Source: Phaeosaccion multiseriatum (taxonomy: Eukaryota; Ochrophyta, other classes). Taken from it: DNA of 64,000 nucleotides. A program made the translations under genes and the position numbers. The first letter of the stretch is position 1. Each line of letters starts with the position of its first letter. Under the pieces are notes generated by a model that did no database searches, had not been told where the DNA came from, and was given only the letters and a program-made list of their open reading frames with translations. The DNA is taken from positions 3,720,001 to 3,784,000 of the forward strand of contig OZ218954.1 of assembly GCA_965112735.1 (NCBI GenBank). Direction: 5' to 3'. Below, in pieces: positions 54,753 to 63,635 of this stretch.

Positions 54753-56161
54753 GCATATGGGTGTATATAGGCAGACGACTTTGGAGGCTGGCGACTTGTT
54801 GACTGGCCCTAATAGGAATCAACCAGAGACTTAGGTGCACTGGCGGCCGGGTGGGGGGTGCACATATGGGGGCGAAGCGGGGACGCGCGCGTGTGTATGT
54901 GTGTGCGTGTGTGTGTGTGTGCGCGTGTTTGTGCGTGTGTACGTGTGTAGAGGACCCGCTAGGAACCCGTTTAGAAGGGGCGGGGGGGAGGCCATCAGCG
55001 CAAACTCCAATTGCCAATACTCGATTTCACGCACGTCCCCACGCACTCACTGACTGCTCTTCGTAACAACACCATATATAAACTTACATAAGCTTACTGC
55101 TTCCTCGAGGGCAGCAGAGCGGCCGTTTGCTTGGGCCAGACGGCTGCCGAAGAAGAGCAGGCCCCACTGCCTCACTGCCTCACTGCCTCACTGCCCCACT
55201 GCCTTACTGCCTCACTGCCTCACTGCCTCACTGCCTCACTGCCTCACTGCCCCACTGCCTCACTGCCTCACTGCCTTACTGCCTCACTGTCCCACTGCCT
55301 CACTGCCTCACTACCTCACTGCCTCACTGCCTCACTGCCTCACTGCCTCACTGCCTCACTGCCTCACTGCCTCACTGCCTCACTGCCTCACTGCCCCACT
55401 GCCTCACTGCCTCACTGCCTCACTGCCTCACTACCTCACTGCCTCACTGCCTCACTGCCTCACTACCTCACTGCCTCACTGCCTCACTGCCTCACTGCCT
55501 CACTGCCTCACTGCCTCACTGCTTCACTGCCTCACTGCCTCACTGCCTCACTGCCTCACTGCCTCACTGCCTCACTGCCTCACTGTCGAACTACCTCACT
55601 GCCTCACTGCCCCACTACCTCACTGCCTCACTACCTCACTGCCTCACTGCCCCACTGCCTCACTGCCTCACTGCCTCACTGCCTCACTGTCTCACTACCT
55701 CACTGCCTCACTACCTCACTGCCCCACTACCTTTCTGCCTCACTGCCTCACTGCCTCGCTGCCTCACTGCCTCACTGCCTCACTGCCCCACTTCCTCACT
55801 GCCTCACTATCTCACTGCCTCACTGTCTCACTACCTCACTGCCTCACTGCCTCACTGCCTCCCTGCCTCACTGCCTCCTCCCTGCCTCACTGCCTCACTG
55901 CCCCATTGCCCCACTCGACCCCTCTCAACCCCACTAGCCTCCACTCGACCGCTTGACCCCAGTGACCCCAGTGGGACGTGCTTGACCCCAGTGACCCCAG
56001 TGGGACGTGCTTGACCCCAGTGACCCCAGTGGGACGTGCATGAGCAGGCTGGTCTGATGGTCTGCTGCCACCATTCTAAACTCTCGACCTCCCTTTACTA
56101 TTTCAAGTCGATCTATTGATCCCACACGACCCTCCTGCCAGTAGCCTAGCTAGCGCCTCTG
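54753..56161. other. Y 3' flank, minisatellite and X-C 3' flank
   Basis: Repeats the organisation of 49228-50450: the motif ATATGGGTGTATATAGG after the Y stop, a GT-rich run (54880-54950), the CACTGCCT array (55164-55905), and three copies of CTTGACCCCAGTGACCCCAG (55951-56035; the first unit has two). No gene. Confidence 0.8.
55164..55905. repeat. (CACTGCCT)n minisatellite, array 2
   Basis: About 92 octamer units, longer than array 1, with scattered CCC, ACC, TTA and GTC variants. Confidence 0.97.
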
Positions 56162-57964
56162 TCAAGCCTCATGCCAACCATCAAGACACGCGTCAAGACA
56201 CGCCCGCGACATCGAGAGGGGCAGCGCCTCCAATGTCCGTATCTGCCGCTGCCGGTAAGACTGCTGCTGCCTGTATGACTGCTGCTGCTGTTGCTCTTGT
56301 ATCACCAACTGCTGCTCGTGCGGTGCCACCACGACGGCGCCCATCGGGGCCGCCAGGATCCTCTCCGAGCTCATCATCATGACGGACTGGGGTAGGTGGA
56401 GGGGCATGAGGAGGGGCTCCGAGTCGCTATGCTCCCCTCCCAGCTCCGAGTCAGCCATGGGCATCGTCGCTGTCGTAGGAGGAGGAGACGTCGATGGGCA
56501 GGGCGGAGAGGGCGAGGAAGAGGCCCAGACCTCCCCCTCATCCTCGGGGCCGAAGAAGGTGGGCAAGTCCGTGAGGCTCGGGCTCATGAGGAGCAGGAAC
56601 TCCGAGTCGCCATGCTCCCCTCCCAGCTCCGAGTCAGCCATGGGCATCATCGCTGTCGTAGGAGGAGGAGACGTCGATGGGCAGGGCGGAGAGGGCGAGG
56701 AAGAGGTCAAGACCTCCCCCTCATCCTCGGGGCCGAAGAAGGTGGACAAGTCCGTGAGGCTCGGGCTCATGAGGAGCAGGAACTCCGAGTCGCCATGCTC
56801 CCCTCCCAGCTCCGAGTCAGCCATGGGCATCGTCGCTGTCGTAGGAGGAGGAGACGTCGATGGGCAGGGCGGAGAGGGCGAGGAAGAGGTCAAGACCTCC
56901 CCCTCATCCTCGGGGCCGAAGGGGGGGGGCGAGTCCGTGACGCTCGGGCTCGGCTCTGTCGGGCTCGTAATCGTGCTGAGCTGTGCTCCCTCGCGCAGAA
57001 AGGGCTGAGGATCTGCGGTTCGAAGCTGACGCTCCCAGGCGGAGGGCCAGCCCATGTTTACGAGGGCGAGTGGCGTCTCCTGCGTCTCGCTTTGGGCCTC
57101 GCTCTCCTCCTCCTCCTCCTCCTCCTCCTCCTCCTCCTCCTCGAGGTCAGCCGGAGTCAGCTCGGCGGCGGTGTGCTTCATGTCCATCTTGCCCATCTTG
57201 CCCATCTTGCCCATCTTGTCCATCTTGCCCATCTTGCCCATCTTGTCCATCTCGTCCATGTTGCCCATCTTGCCCATGGTGTTGGTGTGCTCGCGCTTGG
57301 GCTTCTTGTCGGCCCTCCAAGGGTGGGCGGGGCTGTCACGCGCTCCTCCTCCTGCTGCTGCTGCTCCTGCTCCCCCTCCTCTTCCTCGCTTCGCCTCTCG
57401 TCCAGGCACAGACACACCCTTGGCGCTCTCAGGCTTCTCTTCCTTGACTGCTCTCGCCGCCCCTCCTTTCTCTTGGCCTTTCTTCTTCTTGGACGGCGCG
57501 CTGCCGCCGCCCCCACCGCTGCCACCGCCGCCACTGCTACTGCTGCTGGAGGGCTGAGTGGATCCTTGGTTGCCATGGCCCTCAACGCCAGCCTTGAAGA
57601 CATTCCAGTCCTCGACAGTTTCAACCGAGGGCGACCACCCAGGGTTGAAGGTCGGGTAGTCGGCCAGCTCCGTACTCATGGCCCCCCGGGGGATAAGGGC
57701 CCTGGCTTGCTCGATAATGATGCGCTTCTCGTCGTCGCTCTTGATTTCCTTGCAGCCTCCGGCGGCTCTGACGCCTTGCATCCGTACGGATTCGAAGTGC
57801 CTAAACCAAAACTGCTCGATCTCAGTACCTGTCTTCCAACACCTGCTGCCAGGGCTCTGGGACACCGCTATGCGTACATCGTTGACCTTGTCCCGACCGT
57901 GCACTGCTTGAAGCCTCTCCAGCTCTACTCTTTTGCTTGCCGCACGCTCCTCCTTCGTCACCAT
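56162..57964 (-). CDS. Family X protein, copy C
   Basis: Single exon, 600 residues from the ATG at 57964; the open frame reaches 58099 through a GTG only. The N-terminal 70 residues match copy B closely. Then a block is replaced (GGCKEIKSDDEKR in place of KKSEEEGRLLTNQERG). The acidic LLDESVLLEDS repeats of A and B are replaced by a poly-Glu tract of about 14 residues and TPLALVNMGWPSAWERQ. The Pro/Ser/Glu block is present three times (once in A, twice in B), and the GKM/DKM run is the longest. The Q-rich end with QLVIQEQ is kept. Mosaic structure points to recombination among copies. Confidence 0.78.
   Translation of the reverse strand: MVTKEERAASKRVELERLQAVHGRDKVNDVRIAVSQSPGSRCWKTGTEIEQFWFRHFESVRMQGVRAAGGCKEIKSDDEKRIIIEQARALIPRGAMSTELADYPTFNPGWSPSVETVEDWNVFKAGVEGHGNQGSTQPSSSSSSGGGGSGGGGGSAPSKKKKGQEKGGAARAVKEEKPESAKGVSVPGREAKRGRGGGAGAAAAGGGARDSPAHPWRADKKPKREHTNTMGKMGNMDEMDKMGKMGKMDKMGKMGKMGKMDMKHTAAELTPADLEEEEEEEEEEEEESEAQSETQETPLALVNMGWPSAWERQLRTADPQPFLREGAQLSTITSPTEPSPSVTDSPPPFGPEDEGEVLTSSSPSPPCPSTSPPPTTATMPMADSELGGEHGDSEFLLLMSPSLTDLSTFFGPEDEGEVLTSSSPSPPCPSTSPPPTTAMMPMADSELGGEHGDSEFLLLMSPSLTDLPTFFGPEDEGEVWASSSPSPPCPSTSPPPTTATMPMADSELGGEHSDSEPLLMPLHLPQSVMMMSSERILAAPMGAVVVAPHEQQLVIQEQQQQQSYRQQQSYRQRQIRTLEALPLSMSRACLDACLDGWHEA
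56400..56935 (-). repeat. Triplicated block of about 180 bp inside X-C
   Basis: Three in-frame copies encode the SPSLTDL..FGPEDEGEV segment followed by a Pro/Ser-rich stretch and ADSELGGEH. The sites at 56400, 56600 and 56780 begin with GGCTCCGAGTC/GAACTCCGAGTC. Confidence 0.9.
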
Positions 57965-58895
57965 GCTGTCTCCCCCGCTCGACTCGCCAAGCCTTCCAGG
58001 CAGCTCAGATGAGCAAGGCAGGCACCAGCCAACACCAGAGGAGGCCTCCCGCCACGCAGCCAGCCACACCCCCCGAAGCCGACGAGGAAGCTGAGACACC
58101 AGCTACTCGACTTGCGCCACCGACGATGCGCTGTGACTACCACCGCGTCAAGGCGGTGATGTACAGAGCCGAGCAGGGCAGACTCAGCAGCAGGAGCGAG
58201 GAATGGAATCGTTGACTTGGCCTTCTTGTGCTTCTTGTTGTAGTACTAGGCCTCACAGCTGCGGACACATTTCCAGAAAGTTAGTGTAGGGGGGGGTTGG
58301 GCGTGCTTGTCCTTGGCCATCAGATACCCCCGCCTGTCTAGGCAACTCATCACCTTCTTCTTCTCCCCCACTAGGCTGTTCCTCTTGTCTTTTCTCTACC
58401 TCCCTCGATCTCCCTGGCAGTGTGGAAAAGAGGAACGGGAGAGGGACAGATCAGAAGAAGGGAAGGAGGGAGAAATTCGACAGCGGCGGCCGAGCGAGCA
58501 ATACGGTGAGGGGAGCCCAAAAAACCCTATCCACTGCAGCACTGACAGACGTGCAAGCATGGGAAGGAAGGAGAATAGGAAGGTGGGCTGGGGCCTGGTT
58601 GGTCAGGAAGGCTTGCTTAAAAGGTCCGCACTTTGTGCTCTAGTACTGCTATAGACACAAATTTCTCTCTTTCTCTTTCCTTTCTTTTTCCGTGTGCCCG
58701 CGTCACTGCTTGCGCCGCGCGGGTCTGCTCACCTTCTCTGTGCCGCTCCTGTTGTAGCCCTCTTGGCAGGGCTTGGTGAGCAGGGCTTGGTTTTGTGTTT
58801 TTGAGCACAACTCCCAGGGGGGACGACGGGTTTTAGGGTGAAGCACTGGTTAAGCATTTCCCCCCTGCTTTCATTTTTTGTTAAGCACCCTCAGC
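57965..58895. promoter_or_regulatory. Shared upstream spacer of X-C and Y-E
   Basis: Second copy of the X/Y divergent spacer (931 bases). It lacks some segments present at 52155-53283, notably part of the GGCC cluster and about 160 bases before the Y start. Regulatory role inferred from conserved divergent layout only. Confidence 0.4.
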
Positions 58896-58958
58896 ATGGC
58901 GACCAAGGCGGGGAACAAGTCGGGCGGCAGCAGGAAGAGAACTAAGAAGGACAGAGGT

Positions 58959-59001
<43 letters not shown>

Positions 59002-60371
59002 AGAAGCCCAAGCAAGAAGGCTCTTCCACTGGGGTGCTAGTTCCGCCATCATTGCAGCAGCGCTCCTTTGCAGAACAGGTGCTGCCCATGGTCAAGGCCT
59101 TCGAGCAGGGCGTCAGATGCTTGGAGGCCAGATTCTGTGAGGTAGGAGGAGAAGAGCTGCCGCCCTTCAACCCCACCACTGGTGGCACAACGACGGCGTT
59201 GACGGACACAGCATTGGCAGCACTGCTCCACCAGTCCCAGCAACAAGCCCAACGCCAACACGAAGGCCAGCAAGAAGGCAGTGTAGAGGAAGCACTTCTC
59301 GACGCGTTCCAGCAATACGTGCGGCAGCTGCTGGAGAGGCCCCTGCTGCTGTGCACGGCGGAGGACAAGGTGGCGCTGCGAGGGGTGGGGCGGCGATGGG
59401 CTCCCTCCCCAAAGGAAATGCTCTCTCAGGCGCAGGAGCTGAGGGCCGAGGGGGAGGGCCTCGGGGAAAAGCTCCAAGACGTCCTCCTTCGGTGGCAGGC
59501 GAGCACGAGTGCGAGGCCTACTTCTTGCACTCCGGAGCAGCAGGGGGGGCTCCCCATGTACACGAAGAGAGGGAAGGAAGGGGAAGAGCACCAGTGGCAG
59601 CAGCAGGAGAGCAAGCTCAACCACGAGACCAAGACCAAGGATGCCAACAAGAAGGAGAAGGCCGCCCCTCTTCTTGGCATCGAAGGGAAGGAGGTCGACG
59701 AGGCGGCTCTCCACCTCCTGCGCATCCCCCCCCCGCCTCCTCTCAGCAGGACGATGTCCATGCAGCTCCCGGAGAAGGAGAAGGAGAAGCCGTGTGAGAA
59801 AGAGGCACAGCAGGGGGAGGTGATCAGGGCCTCCTCCAGCAAGAAGGAGGGGGGGCAGTGGGAGACGGAAGCGGCGGAGAAAGCGCCGCCCCGCAGTCTG
59901 GCGCCGGCCGAGGAGGAGCAGCAGGGCCAACAACTAGCAGCGGTGGAGCAACAACACGCTCAACAACAAGTGGTGGCCTCCACCTGTGACGTTGCTGCCG
60001 CTGGTGACGGGATAGACTCGGAGGCGGAGGAGCAGCAGCAAACAGAGCGGCAGCAAACAGGGCGGCAGCAAACACAGCAGCAGCAAACAGAGCAGGCCAC
60101 ACAGCAGGAGAAGGCAGCAGAGGGAGGGGCCTGCCGCAGCAGTACCGACCAAAGCTCCGGCCTGAGCTGGGGCACGGACCTGCCCCTCGAGGCCGTGCCA
60201 ACAGTGCCCAGTGCGGGGATGGGCTTCTTCAGAGCCCTGCTGTGCCCCGAGGAGAGAGTGATGCTCGGCCCCGGGGGGGAAGTGCTGCCCCCCGGGGGTA
60301 GCTTGGCCGCGCTGAGCGACAAGGAGGTGCTGGAGATGCTCCCCTCCTTCGAGGAATTCATGCAGTTGTAG
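58896..60371 (+). CDS. Family Y protein, intact copy (E)
   Basis: Single exon, 491 residues from the ATG at 58896. The N-terminus is strongly basic with a Ser run (SGGSRKRTKKDRG, then SRKKPKQEG), a plausible nuclear localisation signal. A helical region follows (RSFAEQVLPMVKAFEQGVRCLEARF, EEALLDAFQQYVRQLLERP, SQAQELRAEGEGLGEKLQDVLLRW) and is the likely folded part. Then come Lys/Glu- and Gln-rich disordered stretches. The end is a distinct conserved block, SAGMGFFRALLCPEERVML, a Gly/Pro turn, and LEMLPSFEEFMQL; its aromatic/acidic/hydrophobic pattern resembles activation motifs. I do not recognise the family. It pairs with X-C across the shared spacer and is the only complete Y copy in view. 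Confidence 0.78.
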
Positions 60372-61364
60372 GCATATGGGTTTATATAGGCAGACGACTT
60401 TGGAGGCTGGCGACTTGTTAGCTTGGCCCTAGTGTTGTAAGTCGATGCCAGTTGTGATCTGTCCCCGGTGGGCACACGAGCTGCTGACGCATGGCAGGAG
60501 CTCGAGGTCCTCTCTCAGAGCCTGGTTGTGTGAGGATAGAGCAGCCAGCAGGCTTGCTCTGAGGGCCCACACTTGTCTAGTAGTCTAATTGACTCTTTAC
60601 AGCCTGACTAGGAGGAGGAGGAGGAGGAGGAGGAGGAGGAGGAGGAGGAGGAGGAGGAGGAGGAGGAGGAGGAGGAGGAGGAGGAGGAGGAGGCCCGCCC
60701 TCATGTATACATAGAGAGATAGGCCCACTCATGTTCACTGTACTATTAGATACATACCCACTGTACTATCCGAGAGAGAGCCCACCCGTGAAGAGAGGGG
60801 CCCAACCCCCCCGACTGTGACTGTATATACACGGCTCACATTAAAAAATAAAATATACATGACAAAAATGTGCCGTGTAGATGTTTTGCTTCCATTGCGG
60901 AGGCTCTACCATCGCACGCACGCACACACGCCCCCCCCAAAGCCCGGAAGCGTGTGTGCAGCCCCCCCTCTCCTCCATCCACTGCCATCGCCCCCCCTCC
61001 CTGGTCTGTCCGCTTGTTGGCCGACAAATGGCCAAGAAGGAGAACCGACAAGGAAGGGAAAGAGAGAGGAAAGAGAGGGGCCACCATTGCCAGACAGAGG
61101 GCCACACACCATACACTACGATGCCCAACCAGAGCAAGCAAGAAAGAGGAGGAGCCCACCGCTCCTCCCGATCAAGACAGACTCCAGACATATCCACTGC
61201 CATCCAAGTGGCAGGTACATCTGCTGCCATCCAAGTGTGCCAGTAGCAGCACCGAGGGGTCGGTCGGCCTCGCTGCTCGCTGAAGACAAAATTCGTTACA
61301 AAACAAGGGAGGCCTCACATGACGGCACTGATTGCTGTGTCACGTCACTGATTGTAGTGTCACG
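60372..61364. other. Spacer with (GGA)n
   Basis: The tandem-unit similarity stops about 60 bases after the Y-E stop. Contents: a (GGA)n run at 60609-60692, a TATATACACGG/AATAAAATA stretch near 60824-60855, CCATCCACTGCCATC near 60977 and 61194, and tandem GTCACGTCACTGATTG copies (61338-61374) that include the stop codon region of the minus-strand gene. No gene seen. Confidence 0.7.
60609..60692. repeat. (GGA)n microsatellite
   Basis: About 28 perfect GGA units. Confidence 0.96.
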
Positions 61365-63635
61365 TCACTGATTGTCGATGAGGAACACGTCTGTGCAGAA
61401 CTGAAAGTTGTCCGAGCCCATGCACTGCTGCAGGCCCCCGCTGGCCAGTCCCACCACCAAGTACAGCAGGGGCTTGCGCAGCGTCTCGAACAGCCCGAAG
61501 AAGGCAGCCGATGACAGGGCGGCGCTGCTGTAGCGACGGGCCCACTCCCCGGGGGTCCGCTTCAGCATCTCCGCGCGTTGTTCCTCTCCGCCGTAGCTGG
61601 TGGAGAATGAGGAGAGGGGGTGGGGGAGGGATGTGAGGGGGAGGGGAGGAGTGGGGGGAGGAGTGGGCAGATGGTGATGGCTTCGGTAGGCAGGCAAGTG
61701 CCGAGCACAGGAAGGAGGAGCAGGAGGAGCAGAAGAAGCCAACCGCACTCTCAGTCTCTCATTCACTCACTTCCTCATCACCCACCTCCCTCTGAGGTGA
61801 TTCCTATCAAGTCAAGACATACCCGCCACCTACCCTCCCCCTCCGAACTCACCCCGTGGTATAGAGCGTAATGTCCCTGTACACCTGGCTGGACAGGGCT
61901 GCCAGAGCGCCGAACCCCGCTGCGGTGGGCCCGTCAAGCATCTGCAGAGTGTCAGGACAGGAAGGGGGGGGGGGTCAGGACAGGGAGCAGGGGTGTCAGG
62001 ACAGGGGCAGGGACAGGCTGGCGAGTGCTGGGGAGTAAGGCCGCGTGCGTGATTGAGGACGAATCCGCCCCACCCCACCCAACCCCACCCTGCTTGCTGC
62101 CCGCTTGCTGTTGCTGGTCTATGCCCAAAACTCACTCCCTCCCTCCGTCCCTCCCTCCCTCCCTCCCTCCCTCCCTCCCTCCCTCCCTCCCTCCCTTCCT
62201 CTCTCACTCACCCTTGCGCCATGTGTGGAGGCAAAGTCTGAGGCAAGCACATCGTACTCGAGCCACTTGATGATGTCCGTCATCACATCAACATAGTCGA
62301 AGCCCGCCAGCCTGGCCAGCAGCCCCCCTCCTCCTCCTACCCCCCCCCTCTCTCCGCTGCCCCTGCCTCGCTTCATGAGCCCTGCTCGCACCGCCGCACC
62401 CCCCTGGACGGGCTTGAGCGCCATGGGGCGAGGCGGCACCATGTCCTTCTTTTTGGGCAACAAAGCACCCCACATGCTCGGCCTGCACGCACGCACGCAC
62501 GCACGCACGCACACACACACATGGTCAGTGGTCAGTGGTCAGTGACAGGAGGAGTGGGGGGAGCGAGGGAAGCGAGGGAGGGTGCGCCACCATCACCAGT
62601 ACCATCACCATCACCATCACCATCACCATCACCATCATCATCACCATCACCATTAAAAGCCATCACCATCACCATCACCATCACCATCACCATCACCATT
62701 AAAAGCCATCACCATCACCATCACCATCACCATTAAAAGCCATCACCATTAAAAGCCATCACCATCACCTTCACCATCACCATCACCATCACCATTAAAA
62801 GCCATCGCCATCGCCAGGCACAAGACACCCCCCCCCCCTGCGACTCACGCACGCACGCACCCACGCTCCTCTTTTCCCACAGGCCCACGACCGTGCCTTC
62901 AACACCACACAGGCACCCACACACGCACCCACACACAGGCACCCACACACGCACCCACACATACACGCACATACTCACCTATACATCTTCCCGCGCTGCT
63001 TGCCGTTGCCAGCCGCCCCATCCACTACCATCCCGCCGGTCCTTGAGCTCATCTTGGCATTGGCCTTGATGAGTTGGTAGGGGATTTGGGCAAGCAGCAG
63101 AGCGGCGCCACTCGACGCGCCACCGCCCAGGCCCAAATTCTGACGGACGGGAGGGAGGGAGGGAGGGAGGGAGGAAGGAAGGAAGGAAGGAAGGAAGGAT
63201 AGAGCGGGTGAGGGAGGGAGGGGGGAGGGATGAGGCTCCCCTCGAGCAGCGGGACACACACGCTATATATTCCTGCCTTTCATTGTACCGATAGAAGCGG
63301 CCCACTTGGCCTTCAAGAAGCGGCTTTGGCTTTGCCCTCCCCATCCACTGCCATCTCTCCTTCACCCTCCATCCACTGCCATCCCCCACTCACCCCGAGC
63401 ACGGCCTCCGTCGCTGTCCACGCGTAAATAAAGTCCGCCCTCGCCACGGCCTCGCTGAACTGAGACTGCCCTCCACTGCCATCCCCGTCCGCTGCCATCC
63501 CCCCTTCACTGTCATTGCTATCCGCCATCCATGGCATGGTGAGGGCCATCCATCGCTTTGCCCCCTCGGGACTGTAGCGCTGCACGAGCGCTGGAGTCAC
63601 ACTGAAGAGGTATACCAGGGCTGAGCTGATGAGGC
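61365..63635 (-). CDS. Uncharacterised, probably membrane-associated protein (5' end outside)
   Basis: Five exons on the minus strand, 63635-63394, 63139-62979, 62482-62212, 61941-61853 and 61596-61365, give 330 residues in phase; the first visible exon begins mid-codon, so upstream exons lie beyond the window. Hydrophobic stretches: LISSALVYLFSVTPALV, AALLLAQIPYQLI and SSAAFFGLFETLRKPLLYLVVGLA. Other conserved-looking parts: FDYVDVMTDIIKWLEYDVLASDF, GPTAAGFGALAALSSQVYRDI and the C-terminal CMGSDNFQFCTDVFLIDNQ. A soluble basic loop and poly-Gly lie between. No catalytic motif or named family is apparent. In-frame GGMAADGDGSGG and GGMVVDGAAG segments come from the dispersed GGATGGCAGTGGATGG word. 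Confidence 0.75.
62128..62202. repeat. (CCCT)n microsatellite next to a donor
   Basis: CCTC/CCCT tetramers. In the minus sense they follow shortly after the donor at 62211. Confidence 0.93.
62596..62812. repeat. (CATCAC)n hexamer array with TTAAAAGC interruptions
   Basis: Hexamer blocks repeatedly end in CATTAAAAGC and restart, a higher-order repeat of blocks of 2-7 hexamers. Confidence 0.93.
63152..63199. repeat. (GGGA)n-(GGAA)n microsatellite at acceptor
   Basis: Adjacent to the acceptor of exon 63139-62979 on the minus strand, where it reads as a pyrimidine tract. Confidence 0.92.

Noticed and set aside
45884-60371. X/Y array as a transposon carrying its own enzymes
   Set aside because: No reverse transcriptase, integrase or DDE/HUH-type motif is visible in X or Y, and no terminal repeats bound the whole array. 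Kept as an alternative only.
61365-63635. Assignment of the last gene to the RETICULATA (DUF3411) plastid membrane family
   Set aside because: Hydrophobic pattern is vaguely similar but the conserved motifs of that family are not present; left unnamed.
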